Below are positions 46,179-55,204 of a stretch of DNA of 64,000 bases, piece by piece. Position 1 is the first letter of the stretch. Every line of letters starts with the position of its first letter. The notes under the pieces are model-generated. The model worked only from the letters and a program-made list of their open reading frames with translations. It ran no database searches and was not told where the DNA came from. Location of the stretch: NCBI RefSeq assembly GCF_009296025.1, contig NZ_CP045178.1, positions 1,860,001 through 1,924,000 on the forward strand, written 5' to 3'. Origin of the DNA: Streptomyces tsukubensis. Its GTDB lineage: Bacteria > Actinomycetota > Actinomycetes > Streptomycetales > Streptomycetaceae. Position numbers and translations under genes: made by a program.

Positions 46179-46667
46179 CTAGGGGTGCAGCCAGGCGCCG
46201 AAGGGCAGGTTCCTGACGACGGTGAAGACCACCATGAGCACGACCGCGGCCCTCAGTACGGCGGGCCTCGGCTGGAACCTAGGGGTCCTTCCCCGTGCGG
46301 CGGAAATCGCCCAGACGGCCCAGCCGACGGCGAAGAGCGCGTATCCGGCGACGGCGAGCGCGTTGGCGCCGAGCGCGGCGCCGAACTCCCCGTGGGCGAA
46401 GTCGTGGGCGCTGCGCAGTCCGCCGCAGCCGGGACAGTAGACGCCGGTGAGACGCAGGAGGGGGCAGGCCGGGTAGTGGCCCGGCTCATGGGGGTCGACC
46501 GTCCCGACGTAGGCGAAGGCACCGGCGACGGCGGCGAGGACCGCGAAGGGGACGAGCAGCCTGACGGCCGCCGCGCGCGGGCCCTGACGGGACACCCGGC
46601 CCGTGCCGTCGGGGAGTCGGGCGGTGTGCGGGGCGTGCGGGGCCGCGCTCTCCGGTTCGGCGTTCAC
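46179..46667 (-). CDS. DUF2752 family membrane protein
   Basis: 162 residues. The DUF2752 core is plain: YPACPLLRLTGVYCPGCGGL followed by RSAHDFAHGEFGAAL, with conserved cysteines at a membrane interface, and three hydrophobic spans. Function is unknown. GTG 46667 is the likely start, although the ribosome site is weak; an upstream ATG would add a basic, non-conserved stretch. It lies between trpC and the small HGxxPAAW protein, inside the trp neighbourhood. Confidence 0.82.
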   Translation of the reverse strand: MNAEPESAAPHAPHTARLPDGTGRVSRQGPRAAAVRLLVPFAVLAAVAGAFAYVGTVDPHEPGHYPACPLLRLTGVYCPGCGGLRSAHDFAHGEFGAALGANALAVAGYALFAVGWAVWAISAARGRTPRFQPRPAVLRAAVVLMVVFTVVRNLPFGAWLHP

Positions 46668-46852
46668 CCCGGCATTCTCTCCCGCCGGGCCCCGGTCCGC
46701 CCAGCGCGCGGCGGCACGTGGGCGTGGTGGGGCGCGGGCGCGGTGAGGGCGCGGTGAGGGCTCGGCGACGGTGGGGCTTCGCAGCGGGGCCCCGCCACTG
46801 CGGGCGGACAGCGGGCGGCTCGCACCGTGAGCGAGCGGCCCGCGCATCCCGA

Positions 46853-46932
46853 GCCCACACCATCACGGGCCCACACCATCACGGGCCCGCACATCACCGG
46901 CCCGCACACGAACCGGCCCGCACACGACGAGG
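46853..46932. repeat. 16-bp tandem repeat, five units, abutting a terminator
   Basis: Units of GCCCACACCATCACGG begin at 46853, 46869, 46885, 46901 and 46917, with increasing divergence towards the terminator at 46931. It occupies part of the 317-base gap downstream of the HGxxPAAW gene; no gene is seen there. Confidence 0.8.
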
Positions 46933-46964
46933 GGCGGCCCGGCGTCTGTACGCCGGGCCGCCCC
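46931..46964 (-). terminator. Terminator downstream of the HGxxPAAW gene
   Basis: Perfect 15-bp stem GGGGCGGCCCGGCGT/ACGCCGGGCCGCCCC (46931-46945, 46950-46964) with a CTGT loop, 20 bases beyond the stop. It implies that DUF2752 and trpC downstream have their own promoters. Confidence 0.9.
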
Positions 46965-46984
46965 TGTGCCGTGTGCCCGTACGG

Positions 46985-47215
46985 TCAGCCCTGGGCGTGA
47001 CCGGCGTGGACCACCTGTGCCTGCTTGGGCTGTCCGAGCCCTGCCGAACGCATCACGGCGCCGACGATGCCGCCGATGAAGACGATGGCCACTCCGACCC
47101 AGAAACCCAGCGGGCTGGCCATCACGGTGAAGGCGCTCGCTACGCAGAATCCGACAAAGGCGATGATGACGCCCGTCCACGCGGCCGGGGTGTGGCCGTG
47201 GCTGCTGTCCGACAT
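46985..47215 (-). CDS. HGxxPAAW family small membrane protein
   Basis: 76 residues with the eponymous motif SHGHTPAAWTG at the N-terminus and two membrane spans (VIIAFVGFCVASAFTVM; FWVGVAIVFIGGIVGAVM). The family is actinobacterial and uncharacterised, and is commonly found next to trp genes. ATG 47215 has GAGGAG seven bases upstream, a strong signal for so short a gene. Located between trpE's partner membrane protein and a terminator. Confidence 0.88.
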   Translation of the reverse strand: MSDSSHGHTPAAWTGVIIAFVGFCVASAFTVMASPLGFWVGVAIVFIGGIVGAVMRSAGLGQPKQAQVVHAGHAQG

Positions 47216-47356
47216 GACTGGCTCCTCGTTGCTGTGGTCTCGACGTCCATTGTCCCGCACTCCCAGTCGAAGGTGGGACACGGGTACGGCTACCGGGGCC
47301 CGGCACCGGTGCGGGCCAAGAAAAGCCGCCCGGGTGGGCACGTCCCGCCGCGCCGC

Positions 47357-47995
47357 TCAGGTCTCCTGGGTGGGGTCCTCGCCGCGGTCGAGCGCCTTCC
47401 ACACGTCCTCGGGCCTGTCGGGGTCGACGGCCTTGGCGGGGCGGCGCGAGCGCGGCGAGGGGTCGCGCTCGTAGCGGCCCGACATGGCGGGCCAGCCCCG
47501 GCCGAAGACTAGGGCGAGCAGCCCGGCGCAGAGCAGCAGCAGGCCGCCGAGGGCCCCGATGTAGGGCCAGACGGTGTGGGTCAGCGCCTCGACGGAGCCC
47601 GAGGTGTCGCCGGCCGCGGCGGCGGCCTTCTCGTCGAGGGCACCGGTGTCGTTCAGTCCCTGGAGCGCCGCCGCCACGATGCCGACGCCGCTGAGGGCGA
47701 GCAGCAGGGAGACGACGACGCGCCCGGCCCGGCGGACCGCGAAGACGGCGAAGAGCGCGGCGAGACCGACGATGGCGAGGGCAGCGGGGACGCCGGTGAC
47801 GTCGCTGCCCTTCGCCGCGAGGGGGAAGGCGCCGCCGACCACCGACGCCTTCCCCTCCGACCAGGTCTGCCGTGAGGAGAGCAGCGCCACCGCGGCGCCG
47901 ACGGCTCCGAGCACGAGGGCGGCGGCAAGGCTGCGCCGGCCGCCGCGGGGGCTGGACGCGGCGGCTTCGGTGCGGGGGTGGGGTACAGCAGTCAC
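47357..47995 (-). CDS. Trp-biosynthesis-associated membrane protein (TIGR02234-like)
   Basis: About 212 residues. Four hydrophobic spans, a short conserved S-S-R-Q-T-W near residue 40, and a hydrophilic C-terminal tail. The placement 23 bases after trpE and the span pattern match the actinobacterial family annotated as tryptophan-biosynthesis-associated membrane protein; its role is unknown. GTG at 47995 or 48004 are both possible; the first codon of TAVPHP is preferred. Confidence 0.8.
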   Translation of the reverse strand: MTAVPHPRTEAAASSPRGGRRSLAAALVLGAVGAAVALLSSRQTWSEGKASVVGGAFPLAAKGSDVTGVPAALAIVGLAALFAVFAVRRAGRVVVSLLLALSGVGIVAAALQGLNDTGALDEKAAAAAGDTSGSVEALTHTVWPYIGALGGLLLLCAGLLALVFGRGWPAMSGRYERDPSPRSRRPAKAVDPDRPEDVWKALDRGEDPTQET

Positions 47996-48018
47996 GCAGC
48001 CCACTATCCCCTACGGCC

Positions 48019-49506
48019 TCATCGGGCGTTCAGGCGGTTCGCCGTGTGCACGGCGCGCAGTACGGCAGCGGCCTTGTTGCGGCACTCGGTGTCCTCGGCA
48101 ACCGGGTCGGAGTCGGCGACGACCCCGGCCCCCGCCTGCACGTATGCCGTGCCCTTCCGCAGCAGGGCGGTACGGATGGCGATGGCGGTGTCCGAGTCGC
48201 CGGCGAAGTCCAGGTATCCGACGCAGCCGCCGTAGAGCCCGCGCCTGGAGGGTTCGAGTTCGTCGATGATCTGGAGGGCGCGGGGCTTGGGCGCGCCGGA
48301 GAGGGTGCCCGCGGGGAAGCAGGCGGTGAGGACGTCGAAGGCGGTCCTGCCCTCGGCGACCTGCCCTGTGACGGTCGACACCAGGTGCATCACGTGCGAG
48401 TAGCGCTCCACGGACATGAAGTCGACGACCTCGACGCTGCCGGGTTCGCAGACCCTGCCGAGATCGTTGCGGCCGAGGTCGACCAGCATCAGGTGCTCGG
48501 CGCGCTCCTTGGGGTCGGCGAGGAGTTCGTCGGCGAGGTCCTGGTCGTCGCGGGGCGTGGCGCCGCGCGGCCTGGTGCCCGCGATGGGGTGGACCATGGC
48601 CCGCCCGTCCTCGACCTTGACGAGCGCCTCTGGGCTCGATCCGACGACGTCGAAGCCGTCGAAGCGGAGGAGGTACATGTACGGAGAGGGGTTGGTGGCG
48701 CGCAGCACCCGGTAGACGTCGAGGGGGCTCGCGGTGCAGGGCGTTTCGAACCGCTGCGAGGGGACGACCTGGAACGCCTCCCCCGCCCTGATGCGTTCTT
48801 TGATGTCCACGACCGCCCCCTGGAACTCCTCGCCGCCCCAGAGCGCGGTGTAGGCGGGCAGCTCCGAGGCCGGCAGCGGGACCGCTGTGGTCGGCACCGG
48901 GCGCTGGAGGTCGGCCTCCATGGCGTCGAGGCGGGCGACGGCGTCCGTGTAGGCCTCGTCGACGCCGGTGTCGAGGTCGTTGTGGTTGATGGCGTTGGCG
49001 ATCAGCCTGACCGTGCCGTCCCAGTGGTCGAGTACGGCGAGGTCCGAGGTGAGGAGCATCGTCAGCTCGGGCAGTTTCAGGTCGTCGCGTTCACCGGGGC
49101 CGACCTTCTCCAGGCGGCGCACGATGTCGTAGCCGAGGTAGCCGACCATGCCCCCGGTGAAGGGCGGCAGGCCGGCGGCCAGATCGTGGGGGGTGTGCAG
49201 CGCCTCGACGGTGGCCCGCAGGGCGTCGAGCGGGTCGCCGGCCGCGGGGACGCCCACGGGCGGGGTGCCGAGCCAGTGCGCCTGACCGTCCCGTTCGGTG
49301 AGCGTGGCGGCGCTGCGTACGCCCACGAAGGAGTAACGGGACCAGGACTTGCCGTTCTCGGCCGACTCCAGCAGGAAGGTGCCGGTCCGCTCCCCCGCCA
49401 GTTTGCGGTAGAGCCCGACGGGGGTGTCGCCGTCCGCGAGCAAGGTGCGGCTGACGGGGATGACGCGTCGGTCGACGGCGAGCTTGCGGAAGGTTTCGAG
49501 GTCCAT
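48019..49506 (-). CDS. trpE: Anthranilate synthase component I
   Basis: 495 residues. Converts chorismate with ammonia or glutamine-derived nitrogen to anthranilate, the committed step. The tryptophan feedback-site serine motif FLLESAE is intact, and the chorismate-binding core ([47 protein letters not shown]) is conserved. No trpG or trpD is in the window, so the amidotransferase partner is elsewhere. ATG 49506 is 81 bases after hisI; that short leader shows no Trp-codon attenuator peptide. Confidence 0.96.
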   Translation of the reverse strand: MDLETFRKLAVDRRVIPVSRTLLADGDTPVGLYRKLAGERTGTFLLESAENGKSWSRYSFVGVRSAATLTERDGQAHWLGTPPVGVPAAGDPLDALRATVEALHTPHDLAAGLPPFTGGMVGYLGYDIVRRLEKVGPGERDDLKLPELTMLLTSDLAVLDHWDGTVRLIANAINHNDLDTGVDEAYTDAVARLDAMEADLQRPVPTTAVPLPASELPAYTALWGGEEFQGAVVDIKERIRAGEAFQVVPSQRFETPCTASPLDVYRVLRATNPSPYMYLLRFDGFDVVGSSPEALVKVEDGRAMVHPIAGTRPRGATPRDDQDLADELLADPKERAEHLMLVDLGRNDLGRVCEPGSVEVVDFMSVERYSHVMHLVSTVTGQVAEGRTAFDVLTACFPAGTLSGAPKPRALQIIDELEPSRRGLYGGCVGYLDFAGDSDTAIAIRTALLRKGTAYVQAGAGVVADSDPVAEDTECRNKAAAVLRAVHTANRLNAR

Positions 49507-49587
49507 GGCGCGCCACCCTACTGTCCCTGCTGTGGGACGGGGGCGGCTCCGTCCGTTCTTCGAACGTGTACGACGGCGGGAGCGCGC

Positions 49588-49968
49588 CTACTCTCCGAGC
49601 GGCAGGACGTCGGCGTCGAAACAGGTGCGGTCGCCGGTGTGGCAGGCGGCTCCCGCCTGGTCGACCTTGACCAGCACGGTGTCGGCGTCGCAGTCCAGGG
49701 CGACCGATTTGACCTGCTGGGTGTGGCCGGAGGTGTCGCCCTTGACCCAGTACTCGCGGCGGCTGCGCGACCAGTAGGTGCAGCGGCCCGTGGTGAGGGT
49801 GCGGTGCAGGGCCTCGTCGTCCATCCAGCCCAGCATCAGCACCTCACCGGTGTCGTACTGCTGGGCGATGGCGGGCAGCAGCCCGTCGGCGCTCCGCTTG
49901 AGGCGGGCGGCGATCCGCGGGTCGAGTGCGCTTGCGGGCCCGGACGGGCCGCCGGTCGTGCTGGTCAT
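49588..49968 (-). CDS. hisI: Phosphoribosyl-AMP cyclohydrolase
   Basis: 126 residues, the monofunctional HisI. It opens the adenine ring of PR-AMP in histidine synthesis, a zinc-dependent step. Motifs are [46 protein letters not shown] and the zinc cysteines in [15 protein letters not shown] 49968 or 49977 could start it. It is separated from the main his operon by about 4.1 kb and sits before trpE, so histidine and tryptophan genes share a transcript direction. Confidence 0.95.
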   Translation of the reverse strand: MTSTTGGPSGPASALDPRIAARLKRSADGLLPAIAQQYDTGEVLMLGWMDDEALHRTLTTGRCTYWSRSRREYWVKGDTSGHTQQVKSVALDCDADTVLVKVDQAGAACHTGDRTCFDADVLPLGE

Positions 49969-50146
49969 GGGCTCCATTGTGCGGGATGGGCGGGGTGCGG
50001 GAGGGGGCCGTCCGGTCGTTGGACGGGCGGGCCCGCGCTCCGGGTGGGCGGGATGGGGCCTCTGGGAGGAGACCGGGACGTCCCGGAGCAAACATGGCGG
50101 CTCTGTGCCGTGGCAGCACCGCCGGGCCCGCCGTACTCTGGGGCCC

Positions 50147-50782
50147 ATGTCCACCCATGCGAAGCGTGAACGACTGCTCCTCGCTGATTTGTTGGAAGCG
50201 GCGGGTCCCGACGCTCCGACTCTGTGCGAAGGCTGGCAGACCCGAGACCTCGCGGCCCACGTGGTCGTCCGTGAGCGGCGCCCCGACGCGGCGGGCGGCA
50301 CGCTGATCAAACCGCTGGCCGCCCGGTTGGAGCGGGTGCAGACGGAGTTCGCCGCGAAGCCGTACGAGGAGCTGGTCCAGCTCATCCGTACGGGCCCGCC
50401 GCGCTTCTCGCCCTTCTCGCTCAAGCAGGTCGACGAGTTGGCGAACGCGGTCGAGTTCTATGTGCACGCGGAGGATGTCCGCCGGGCACAGCCCGACTGG
50501 ACACCGCGTGAACTGGACACCGTCTTCGCGGACGTCCTGTGGTCGCGGCTGGAGAGGACCGCCAGGATGCTGGGCCGCAAGGCTCCGGTGGGGCTGGTGC
50601 TGCGCCGCCCGGACGGTCAGACGGCGGTGGCCCACCGGGGTACGCCCGTGGTGACCGTGACGGGTGAGCCCGGCGAACTGACGATGTTCGCCTTCGGCAG
50701 GCGTGAGCCGGCGAAGGTGGAGGTCGAGGGCGACAAGTCCGCCGTGGCCGCCCTGCACGAGCCGGAGCGGCTCGGCTTCTGA
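50147..50782 (+). CDS. TIGR03085-like metal-binding protein (DinB / maleylpyruvate-isomerase fold)
   Basis: 211 residues. The four-helix DinB-like N-terminal half has a family pattern of [20 protein letters not shown], where the two histidine/aspartate positions bind metal, and a downstream [15 protein letters not shown]. The C-terminal half is a small sterol-carrier-like domain. Relatives include mycothiol-dependent isomerases. Substrate unknown. It is divergent from hisI, with ATG 50147 on the plus strand. Confidence 0.75.
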   Translation: MSTHAKRERLLLADLLEAAGPDAPTLCEGWQTRDLAAHVVVRERRPDAAGGTLIKPLAARLERVQTEFAAKPYEELVQLIRTGPPRFSPFSLKQVDELANAVEFYVHAEDVRRAQPDWTPRELDTVFADVLWSRLERTARMLGRKAPVGLVLRRPDGQTAVAHRGTPVVTVTGEPGELTMFAFGRREPAKVEVEGDKSAVAALHEPERLGF

Positions 50783-50816
50783 CCTGCACATGCCACGGGG
50801 CCCCGGGAGGCCGAAA

Positions 50817-51209
50817 ATGATAAAGGTCGCGATGACCAGTGTCTTCGTCGACGACGTGGAGAAGGCGCACGCCTTCTACACGGAGCTGCTCGGCTTCGAG
50901 ACACGTACCCATCTGGACATGGGCGGTGCGCTGTTCGTGACAGTGGGGGCTCCGGGGGCCCAGCCGGATCTGGAACTGCTGCTTGAGCCCGGCGACTCCA
51001 CGCTGGCCAAGGAGTACACGACCGGGCTGCGGGCGGCGGGACTGCCTTCCATCGTCTTCTCCGTCGACGACCTGGCGGCCGAGCACGCGCGGCTGGAGCA
51101 GCTGGGGGTGCGGTTCACCCAGCGGCCCGCCTCCGTGGGTCCGATGGAGACGGCGGTGCTCGACGACACCGTCGGGAACCTGGTGCAGCTCACGCAGCGG
51201 ACGGCCTGA
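50817..51209 (+). CDS. Glyoxalase/bleomycin-resistance (VOC) family protein
   Basis: 130 residues, two paired beta-alpha-beta-beta-beta modules. The opening SVFVDDVEKAHAFYTELLGF is the usual VOC start, and the C-terminal GPMETAVLDDTVGNLVQL closes the second module with its metal-binding acid. Function cannot be assigned. GGGAGG lies seven bases before ATG 50817. It follows the TIGR03085 gene by 34 bases and may share its transcript. Confidence 0.85.
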   Translation: MIKVAMTSVFVDDVEKAHAFYTELLGFETRTHLDMGGALFVTVGAPGAQPDLELLLEPGDSTLAKEYTTGLRAAGLPSIVFSVDDLAAEHARLEQLGVRFTQRPASVGPMETAVLDDTVGNLVQLTQRTA

Positions 51210-51300
51210 GCCGCGGCGGACGGCGGAGCGTTTCCACCCCCGCCCTGCCGCCCCGGCCTCTCCGCCGCGCCCGTAACGCTCCGTCCGTATCGCGGCCCCC

Positions 51301-51346
51301 TCGTACCGAGGCCCTCTCGTACCGAGGCCCTCTCGTACCGAGGCCC
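51301..51346. repeat. 16-bp tandem repeat, almost three units
   Basis: TCGTACCGAGGCCCTC at 51301 and 51317, then a 14-base copy at 51333, ending at the foot of the P450 terminator stem. It is the fifth tandem array in the window placed beside a terminator. Confidence 0.9.
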
Positions 51347-51390
51347 GTCGGGCGGTGAGCGCCAGTCCTCGGCGCTCACCGCCCGACGGG
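51344..51390. terminator. 20-bp perfect hairpin, terminator between the VOC and P450 genes
   Basis: CCCGTCGGGCGGTGAGCGCC (51344-51363) pairs without mismatch with 51371-51390 across a seven-base AGTCCTC loop. It lies just one base beyond the P450 stop, between convergent genes. Confidence 0.93.
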
Positions 51391-51391
51391 G

Positions 51392-52603
51392 TCACCAGAC
51401 GACGGGCAGGCTGTACTCGCCACGGATGAGCATGCCGTGGATGGCGACGGGGTCGCTCCCGTCCGGGTCGAGTGCGAGGTCGGGGCAGCGGCGCAGCAGC
51501 GTGAGCACGGCGATCCGCCCTTCCAGTCTGGCGAGCGGCGCTCCCAGGCAGAAGTGCAGGCCGTGGCCGAAGGCGATGTGGCCGCGGGCGTTCCTGTGGA
51601 TGTCGAAGGTGTCGGGTTCTTCGAACTTGCCGGTGTCCCGGTTCGCGTCGGCGAGGGCCACGCGGACGAGCGCCCCCGCGGGTATCACCACCCCGCCCAC
51701 CTCGGTGTCCTCGATGGCGATCCGGGGTGTGGAGGTCTGTACGGGGCCGTCGTAGCGCAGCATCTCCTCGACGGCGCCCGCGATCAGCTTCTCGGGCTCC
51801 GCGCGGAGTTCGGCCAGTTGCGCGGGGTGGCCGAACAGGGCACGCATGCCGTTGGCGATGAGGTTGACGGTGGTCTCGTGTCCGGCGACCAGCAACAGCA
51901 GCGCCATGCCGAGCAGTTCGTTCTCGGAGAGCCGGTCGCCGTCCTCGTCCGCGGTGTGGATGAGCGCGCTGAGCAGATCGTCACCGGGGGCGGCCCGCTT
52001 CGTCCTGGTCAGTTCGGCGAGGTACGGCATGATCCCGCCGTACGCGGCGATCTGGGCCTCGTCACCCGTGGGCGCGACCACCTCGTTCGACCAGGCCCTG
52101 AACTTGTCCCTGTCGGTGGCGGGCACGCCGATGAGTTCGCAGATCACCGTCATCGGGAGCGGGAAGGCGAACGCGTCGACCAGGTCGCCCCGGCGCTCCG
52201 GGTTCGCGAGCATGGCGTCGACCAGGCCTTCGGCGATCTCCCGCACCCGCGGCTCCAGCGCCGCCACCCGGCCGGGGGTGAACTCCCGCGCGACCAGGCG
52301 GCGCAGCCGGGTGTGGTCGGGCGGGTCCTGCATCAGCATCGGGGTGAGGGTGGCGTCGTCCGCGCGGCCGGGCCCGAGATGGCTCATCCCGCCGGGCACC
52401 TTGCTGAAGTCCCTGCTCAGTCGCGGGTCGTTGAGCGCCGCCCTGCTCGCCTCGTGTCCGACGATCAGCCAGAGATCGGTGCCGTCGGGAGCGTGGACGT
52501 GGTGGACGGGCCCCTTGGCGCGCAACGACGCGTAGGTGGGATACGGGTCGCGGACGAAGTCTGGGTCGAGGTCGAGGAGTTCGACCGTGGGCACGGACGT
52601 CAT
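51392..52603 (-). CDS. Cytochrome P450 (CYP105/107-like)
   Basis: 403 residues, a soluble bacterial class I P450. The I-helix oxygen motif AGHETT, the K-helix EEMLRYD (E-x-x-R) and the heme loop FGHGLHFCLGAPLAR, whose cysteine ligates iron, are all intact. Its substrate is unknown. ATG 52603 has AAGGGAGG upstream. No ferredoxin or ferredoxin reductase is adjacent, so electron partners are encoded elsewhere. Upstream 52604-52909 holds its promoter zone, with a short AT-richer stretch near 52620-52680. Confidence 0.92.
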   Translation of the reverse strand: MTSVPTVELLDLDPDFVRDPYPTYASLRAKGPVHHVHAPDGTDLWLIVGHEASRAALNDPRLSRDFSKVPGGMSHLGPGRADDATLTPMLMQDPPDHTRLRRLVAREFTPGRVAALEPRVREIAEGLVDAMLANPERRGDLVDAFAFPLPMTVICELIGVPATDRDKFRAWSNEVVAPTGDEAQIAAYGGIMPYLAELTRTKRAAPGDDLLSALIHTADEDGDRLSENELLGMALLLLVAGHETTVNLIANGMRALFGHPAQLAELRAEPEKLIAGAVEEMLRYDGPVQTSTPRIAIEDTEVGGVVIPAGALVRVALADANRDTGKFEEPDTFDIHRNARGHIAFGHGLHFCLGAPLARLEGRIAVLTLLRRCPDLALDPDGSDPVAIHGMLIRGEYSLPVVW

Positions 52604-52909
52604 AGCGCCATCGCCTCCCTTGGGTGAAGCTTTACCGTCACGTTAGCGGTCGGGATGATCATCCGTCATCAGCCCTTTCAGGCCAGCGGGCGCGAGTGCG
52701 CGGCCCGTTCGGCCACTCGCCTTGCGCTGCGGGGGCGGGGCTCCGACGCCGGGGCGCGGGGCCGGGCGGTGGTGCCGGGTCGCGGGCAGGCGCGACCTCC
52801 TCCCCGTACGCCCCGCAAGGACCCCCAAGAGCGCCGTGGCCGCCGTACCCGCCCTTCAGCGTCTCCGGCCCCCGTACGCCCCCCGCGACGGCTCTGGCAC
52901 GCTGCACGC
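52604..52909. other. 306-base divergent intergenic region, no gene
   Basis: It lies between the P450 and panE starts. Except for the P450 ribosome site and a modestly AT-richer 60-base stretch near 52620-52680, it is GC-rich and shows no hairpin, repeat or reading frame that I would defend. Confidence 0.5.
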
Positions 52910-53914
52910 ATGACTTCACCATCGACTGGGACAACGGGGACGGGGCCAAGTACGGGTACGCGTAAGGGTCCGGAGTCGCGAATCCGGCCGGATCCCGGAG
53001 ACGGCGTCGCCGCCCCTCGGGAGCGCTGGACCGTGGCGGTCCTGGGCCCCGGTGGCGTGGGCGGTCTGGTCGCGGCCCTGCTGGTCCGTGCGGGGCACCG
53101 GGTGATCGTCGTGGCGCGCGAGGAGACAGCGGACGCGATCGGCGAGCGGGGGCTCTGGGTGAGCAGCGCCCTCCACGGCGAGTTCGAAGTGGCCGTTGAG
53201 GCCGTCACCGAGCTGCGCGAACCGGTCGACGCGCTGGTCGTGGCCACCAAGGAGACCGGGCTCGTCGCGGCGCTTGAGCGGGTGGCGCCCGCGGCGCTGG
53301 AGAAGACGCCGCTGCTGCCGCTGCTCAACGGGGTGGAACACCCGAGGGTGTTGCGGGAGCGCTGCCCCTCGGCGTATGTGGTGCCCGGCACCATCAGGGT
53401 CGAGTCGACGCGTACGGAGACGGGCAGGATCGAGCACACCAGCCCCTTCGCCCGTATCGAGCTGGCCGGCCGGGACACACCGCCCGAGCGAGTGGCGGCG
53501 CTGGCGAGTCTGCTGGAGGGGGCGGGTTTTGAGACCGTCGTACGCACCGACGAGACTCGGATGCTCTGGAGCAAGCTGTCGTTCCTGCTCCCGATGGCCC
53601 TGCTGACGACCCGCTACGGGCTCCCGGTCGGCGGGGTGCGCACGGAACGGCGGGAAGAGATGCTGGCGGTGATCGGCGAGCTGGTGGCCGTCGCCACCGC
53701 CGCGGGCGCCCCGCTCGACCGCGACGGGATCCTCGCCGTGATCGACGCCGCCCCGTACGGCATGCGTTCCTCGATGCAGCGCGACGCCGAGGCCGGCCGC
53801 CCTCTTGAGCTGGACGCGATCGGCGGGGCAGCACTGCGGGAGGCGGCCCGCCACGGCATCGCCGCACCGGTCACCGCGCGCCTGGTCGAGGAGGTGGAGC
53901 GGGCGGCGGACTGA
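52910..53914 (+). CDS. panE: 2-dehydropantoate 2-reductase (ketopantoate reductase)
   Basis: 334 residues. The NADPH Rossmann site VAVLGPGGVGGLVAALL starts at about residue 43, after a 40-residue Gly/Thr-rich N-terminal extension that is unusual for the family. The C-terminal helical domain carries the catalytic lysine region TRMLWSKLSFLLPMALL and the SSMQRDAEAGRPLELDAIGG motif with acid. The reaction makes pantoate for coenzyme A synthesis. ATG 52910 is the first good start; internal starts near residue 40 would remove the extension. Confidence 0.85.
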   Translation: MTSPSTGTTGTGPSTGTRKGPESRIRPDPGDGVAAPRERWTVAVLGPGGVGGLVAALLVRAGHRVIVVAREETADAIGERGLWVSSALHGEFEVAVEAVTELREPVDALVVATKETGLVAALERVAPAALEKTPLLPLLNGVEHPRVLRERCPSAYVVPGTIRVESTRTETGRIEHTSPFARIELAGRDTPPERVAALASLLEGAGFETVVRTDETRMLWSKLSFLLPMALLTTRYGLPVGGVRTERREEMLAVIGELVAVATAAGAPLDRDGILAVIDAAPYGMRSSMQRDAEAGRPLELDAIGGAALREAARHGIAAPVTARLVEEVERAAD

Positions 53915-53992
53915 GCGGCCACCGCGCCGCGCGCCGGCCCCGACCCGCGCGGTGGGCGGACGCGCGATACGTACCACCCGTTACGAACGAAC

Positions 53993-54026
53993 GTGGCGCC
54001 CCACTCCATGGGGAGCGGGGCGCCAC
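53993..54026. terminator. Terminator between panE and hisF
   Basis: 15-bp stem GTGGCGCCCCACTCC (53993-54007) with 54012-54026, one A-C mismatch and an ATGG loop, 25 bases from the hisF stop. It ends the long his operon and, from the other strand, panE. Confidence 0.85.
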
Positions 54027-54050
54027 AGTCAAGGTCAGGCCGGAGGCCGG

Positions 54051-54806
54051 TCACCGTACGGGACGGCCCGCTTCCCGCAGGGTCTCCTTGACCTGGCCGA
54101 TGCGCAGGTCACCGAAGTGGAAGACGGACGCGGCGAGTACGGCGTCGGCGCCCGCGTCGACGGCGGGCGGGAAGTCCGCGAGGCGGCCCGCGCCTCCGCT
54201 GGCGATCACGGGGACCGTGACATGTGCGCGTACGGCGGCGATCATCTCGATGTCGTAGCCGTCCTTGGTCCCGTCGGCGTCCATCGAGTTGAGCAGGATC
54301 TCCCCGGCGCCCAGCTCGGCGGCGCGGTGCGCCCACTCGACGGCGTCGATGCCCGCGGACTCGCGCCCGCCGTGCGTGGTGACCTCGAAGGTCCCCGCGG
54401 GGGTGCGGCGCGCGTCGACGGAGAGGACGAGGACCTGCCGACCGAACCGCTCGGCGATCTCACGGATCAGTTCCGGCCGTTGGATGGCCGCGGTGTTGAC
54501 GCCCACCTTGTCGGCGCCGGCCCGCAGCAGCTTGTCGACGTCCGCCGCCGTACGGACTCCGCCGCCCACGGTGAGGGGGATGAAGACCTGCTCCGCGGTG
54601 CGCCGCACCACGTCGTAGGTGGTCTCGCGGTCACCGGAGGAGGCGGTGATGTCGAGGAAGGTCAGCTCGTCGGCGCCTTCCGCGTCGTAGACCTTGGCCA
54701 TCTCGACGGGGTCGCCCGCGTCGCGCAGGTTCTGGAAGTTGACGCCCTTGACCACCCGGCCCGCGTCCACGTCGAGGCAGGGGATGACGCGTACCGCGAG
54801 GCTCAT
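54051..54806 (-). CDS. hisF: Imidazole glycerol phosphate synthase, cyclase subunit
   Basis: 251 residues, a TIM barrel. With HisH it turns PRFAR and glutamine-derived ammonia into IGP and AICAR. The catalytic aspartates are in [10 protein letters not shown] and LLNSMDADG, and the phosphate sites in LTVGGGVR and VIASGGAG are clear. The ATG overlaps the ridA-like stop (ATGA). Last gene of the operon. Confidence 0.97.
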   Translation of the reverse strand: MSLAVRVIPCLDVDAGRVVKGVNFQNLRDAGDPVEMAKVYDAEGADELTFLDITASSGDRETTYDVVRRTAEQVFIPLTVGGGVRTAADVDKLLRAGADKVGVNTAAIQRPELIREIAERFGRQVLVLSVDARRTPAGTFEVTTHGGRESAGIDAVEWAHRAAELGAGEILLNSMDADGTKDGYDIEMIAAVRAHVTVPVIASGGAGRLADFPPAVDAGADAVLAASVFHFGDLRIGQVKETLREAGRPVR

Positions 54807-55204
54807 GCGGCACCGCCCTCGCCCCGGTACGCCTCGACCTCGACCTCGACCACGAGCCCGGGGTCGACGAAGCCGGAGACGATGATCATCGAGGCGGCGG
54901 GACGCACCGCGTCGAACAACTCCTTGTGGGCGCGGCCGACATCGTCCACATCCCTCGCGTGGGTGATGTACATACGGGTGCGTACGACGTCGGCGGCGCC
55001 GAGGCCGAGTTCGGCCAGCGCGTCCAGGGCGACACCGAAGGCGGTGACGGCCTGTTCGTACGGGCCGCCCTCGGAGATCTGTCCGTCCACGACGGCGGTG
55101 CAGCCGGAGACGAGCGCGAGTCCGCCTGGCAGCTGGACGGCGCGGGAGTAGCCGAAGGACTCCTCCCAGGGGCCGTCGGAGGCGATCCTGCGTACGCCGG
55201 TCAT
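54803..55204 (-). CDS. RidA-family protein lacking the catalytic arginine
   Basis: 133 residues, the trimeric RidA/YjgF fold. RidA proper hydrolyses reactive enamine/imine intermediates made by PLP enzymes. The usual closing motif PARS with its catalytic arginine reads PAAS here ([12 protein letters not shown]), so this copy probably lacks imine deaminase activity and belongs to an Rid subgroup of unknown chemistry. It is translationally coupled on both sides, with ATGA overlaps with priA and hisF, which implies a role in the pathway. It could instead bind a small metabolite. Confidence 0.88.
   Translation of the reverse strand: MTGVRRIASDGPWEESFGYSRAVQLPGGLALVSGCTAVVDGQISEGGPYEQAVTAFGVALDALAELGLGAADVVRTRMYITHARDVDDVGRAHKELFDAVRPAASMIIVSGFVDPGLVVEVEVEAYRGEGGAA

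Noticed and set aside
49507..49587. trpE attenuator with leader peptide
   Set aside because: The 81-base gap contains no start followed by Trp codons and no terminator/antiterminator pair; the trpC leader likewise lacks one.
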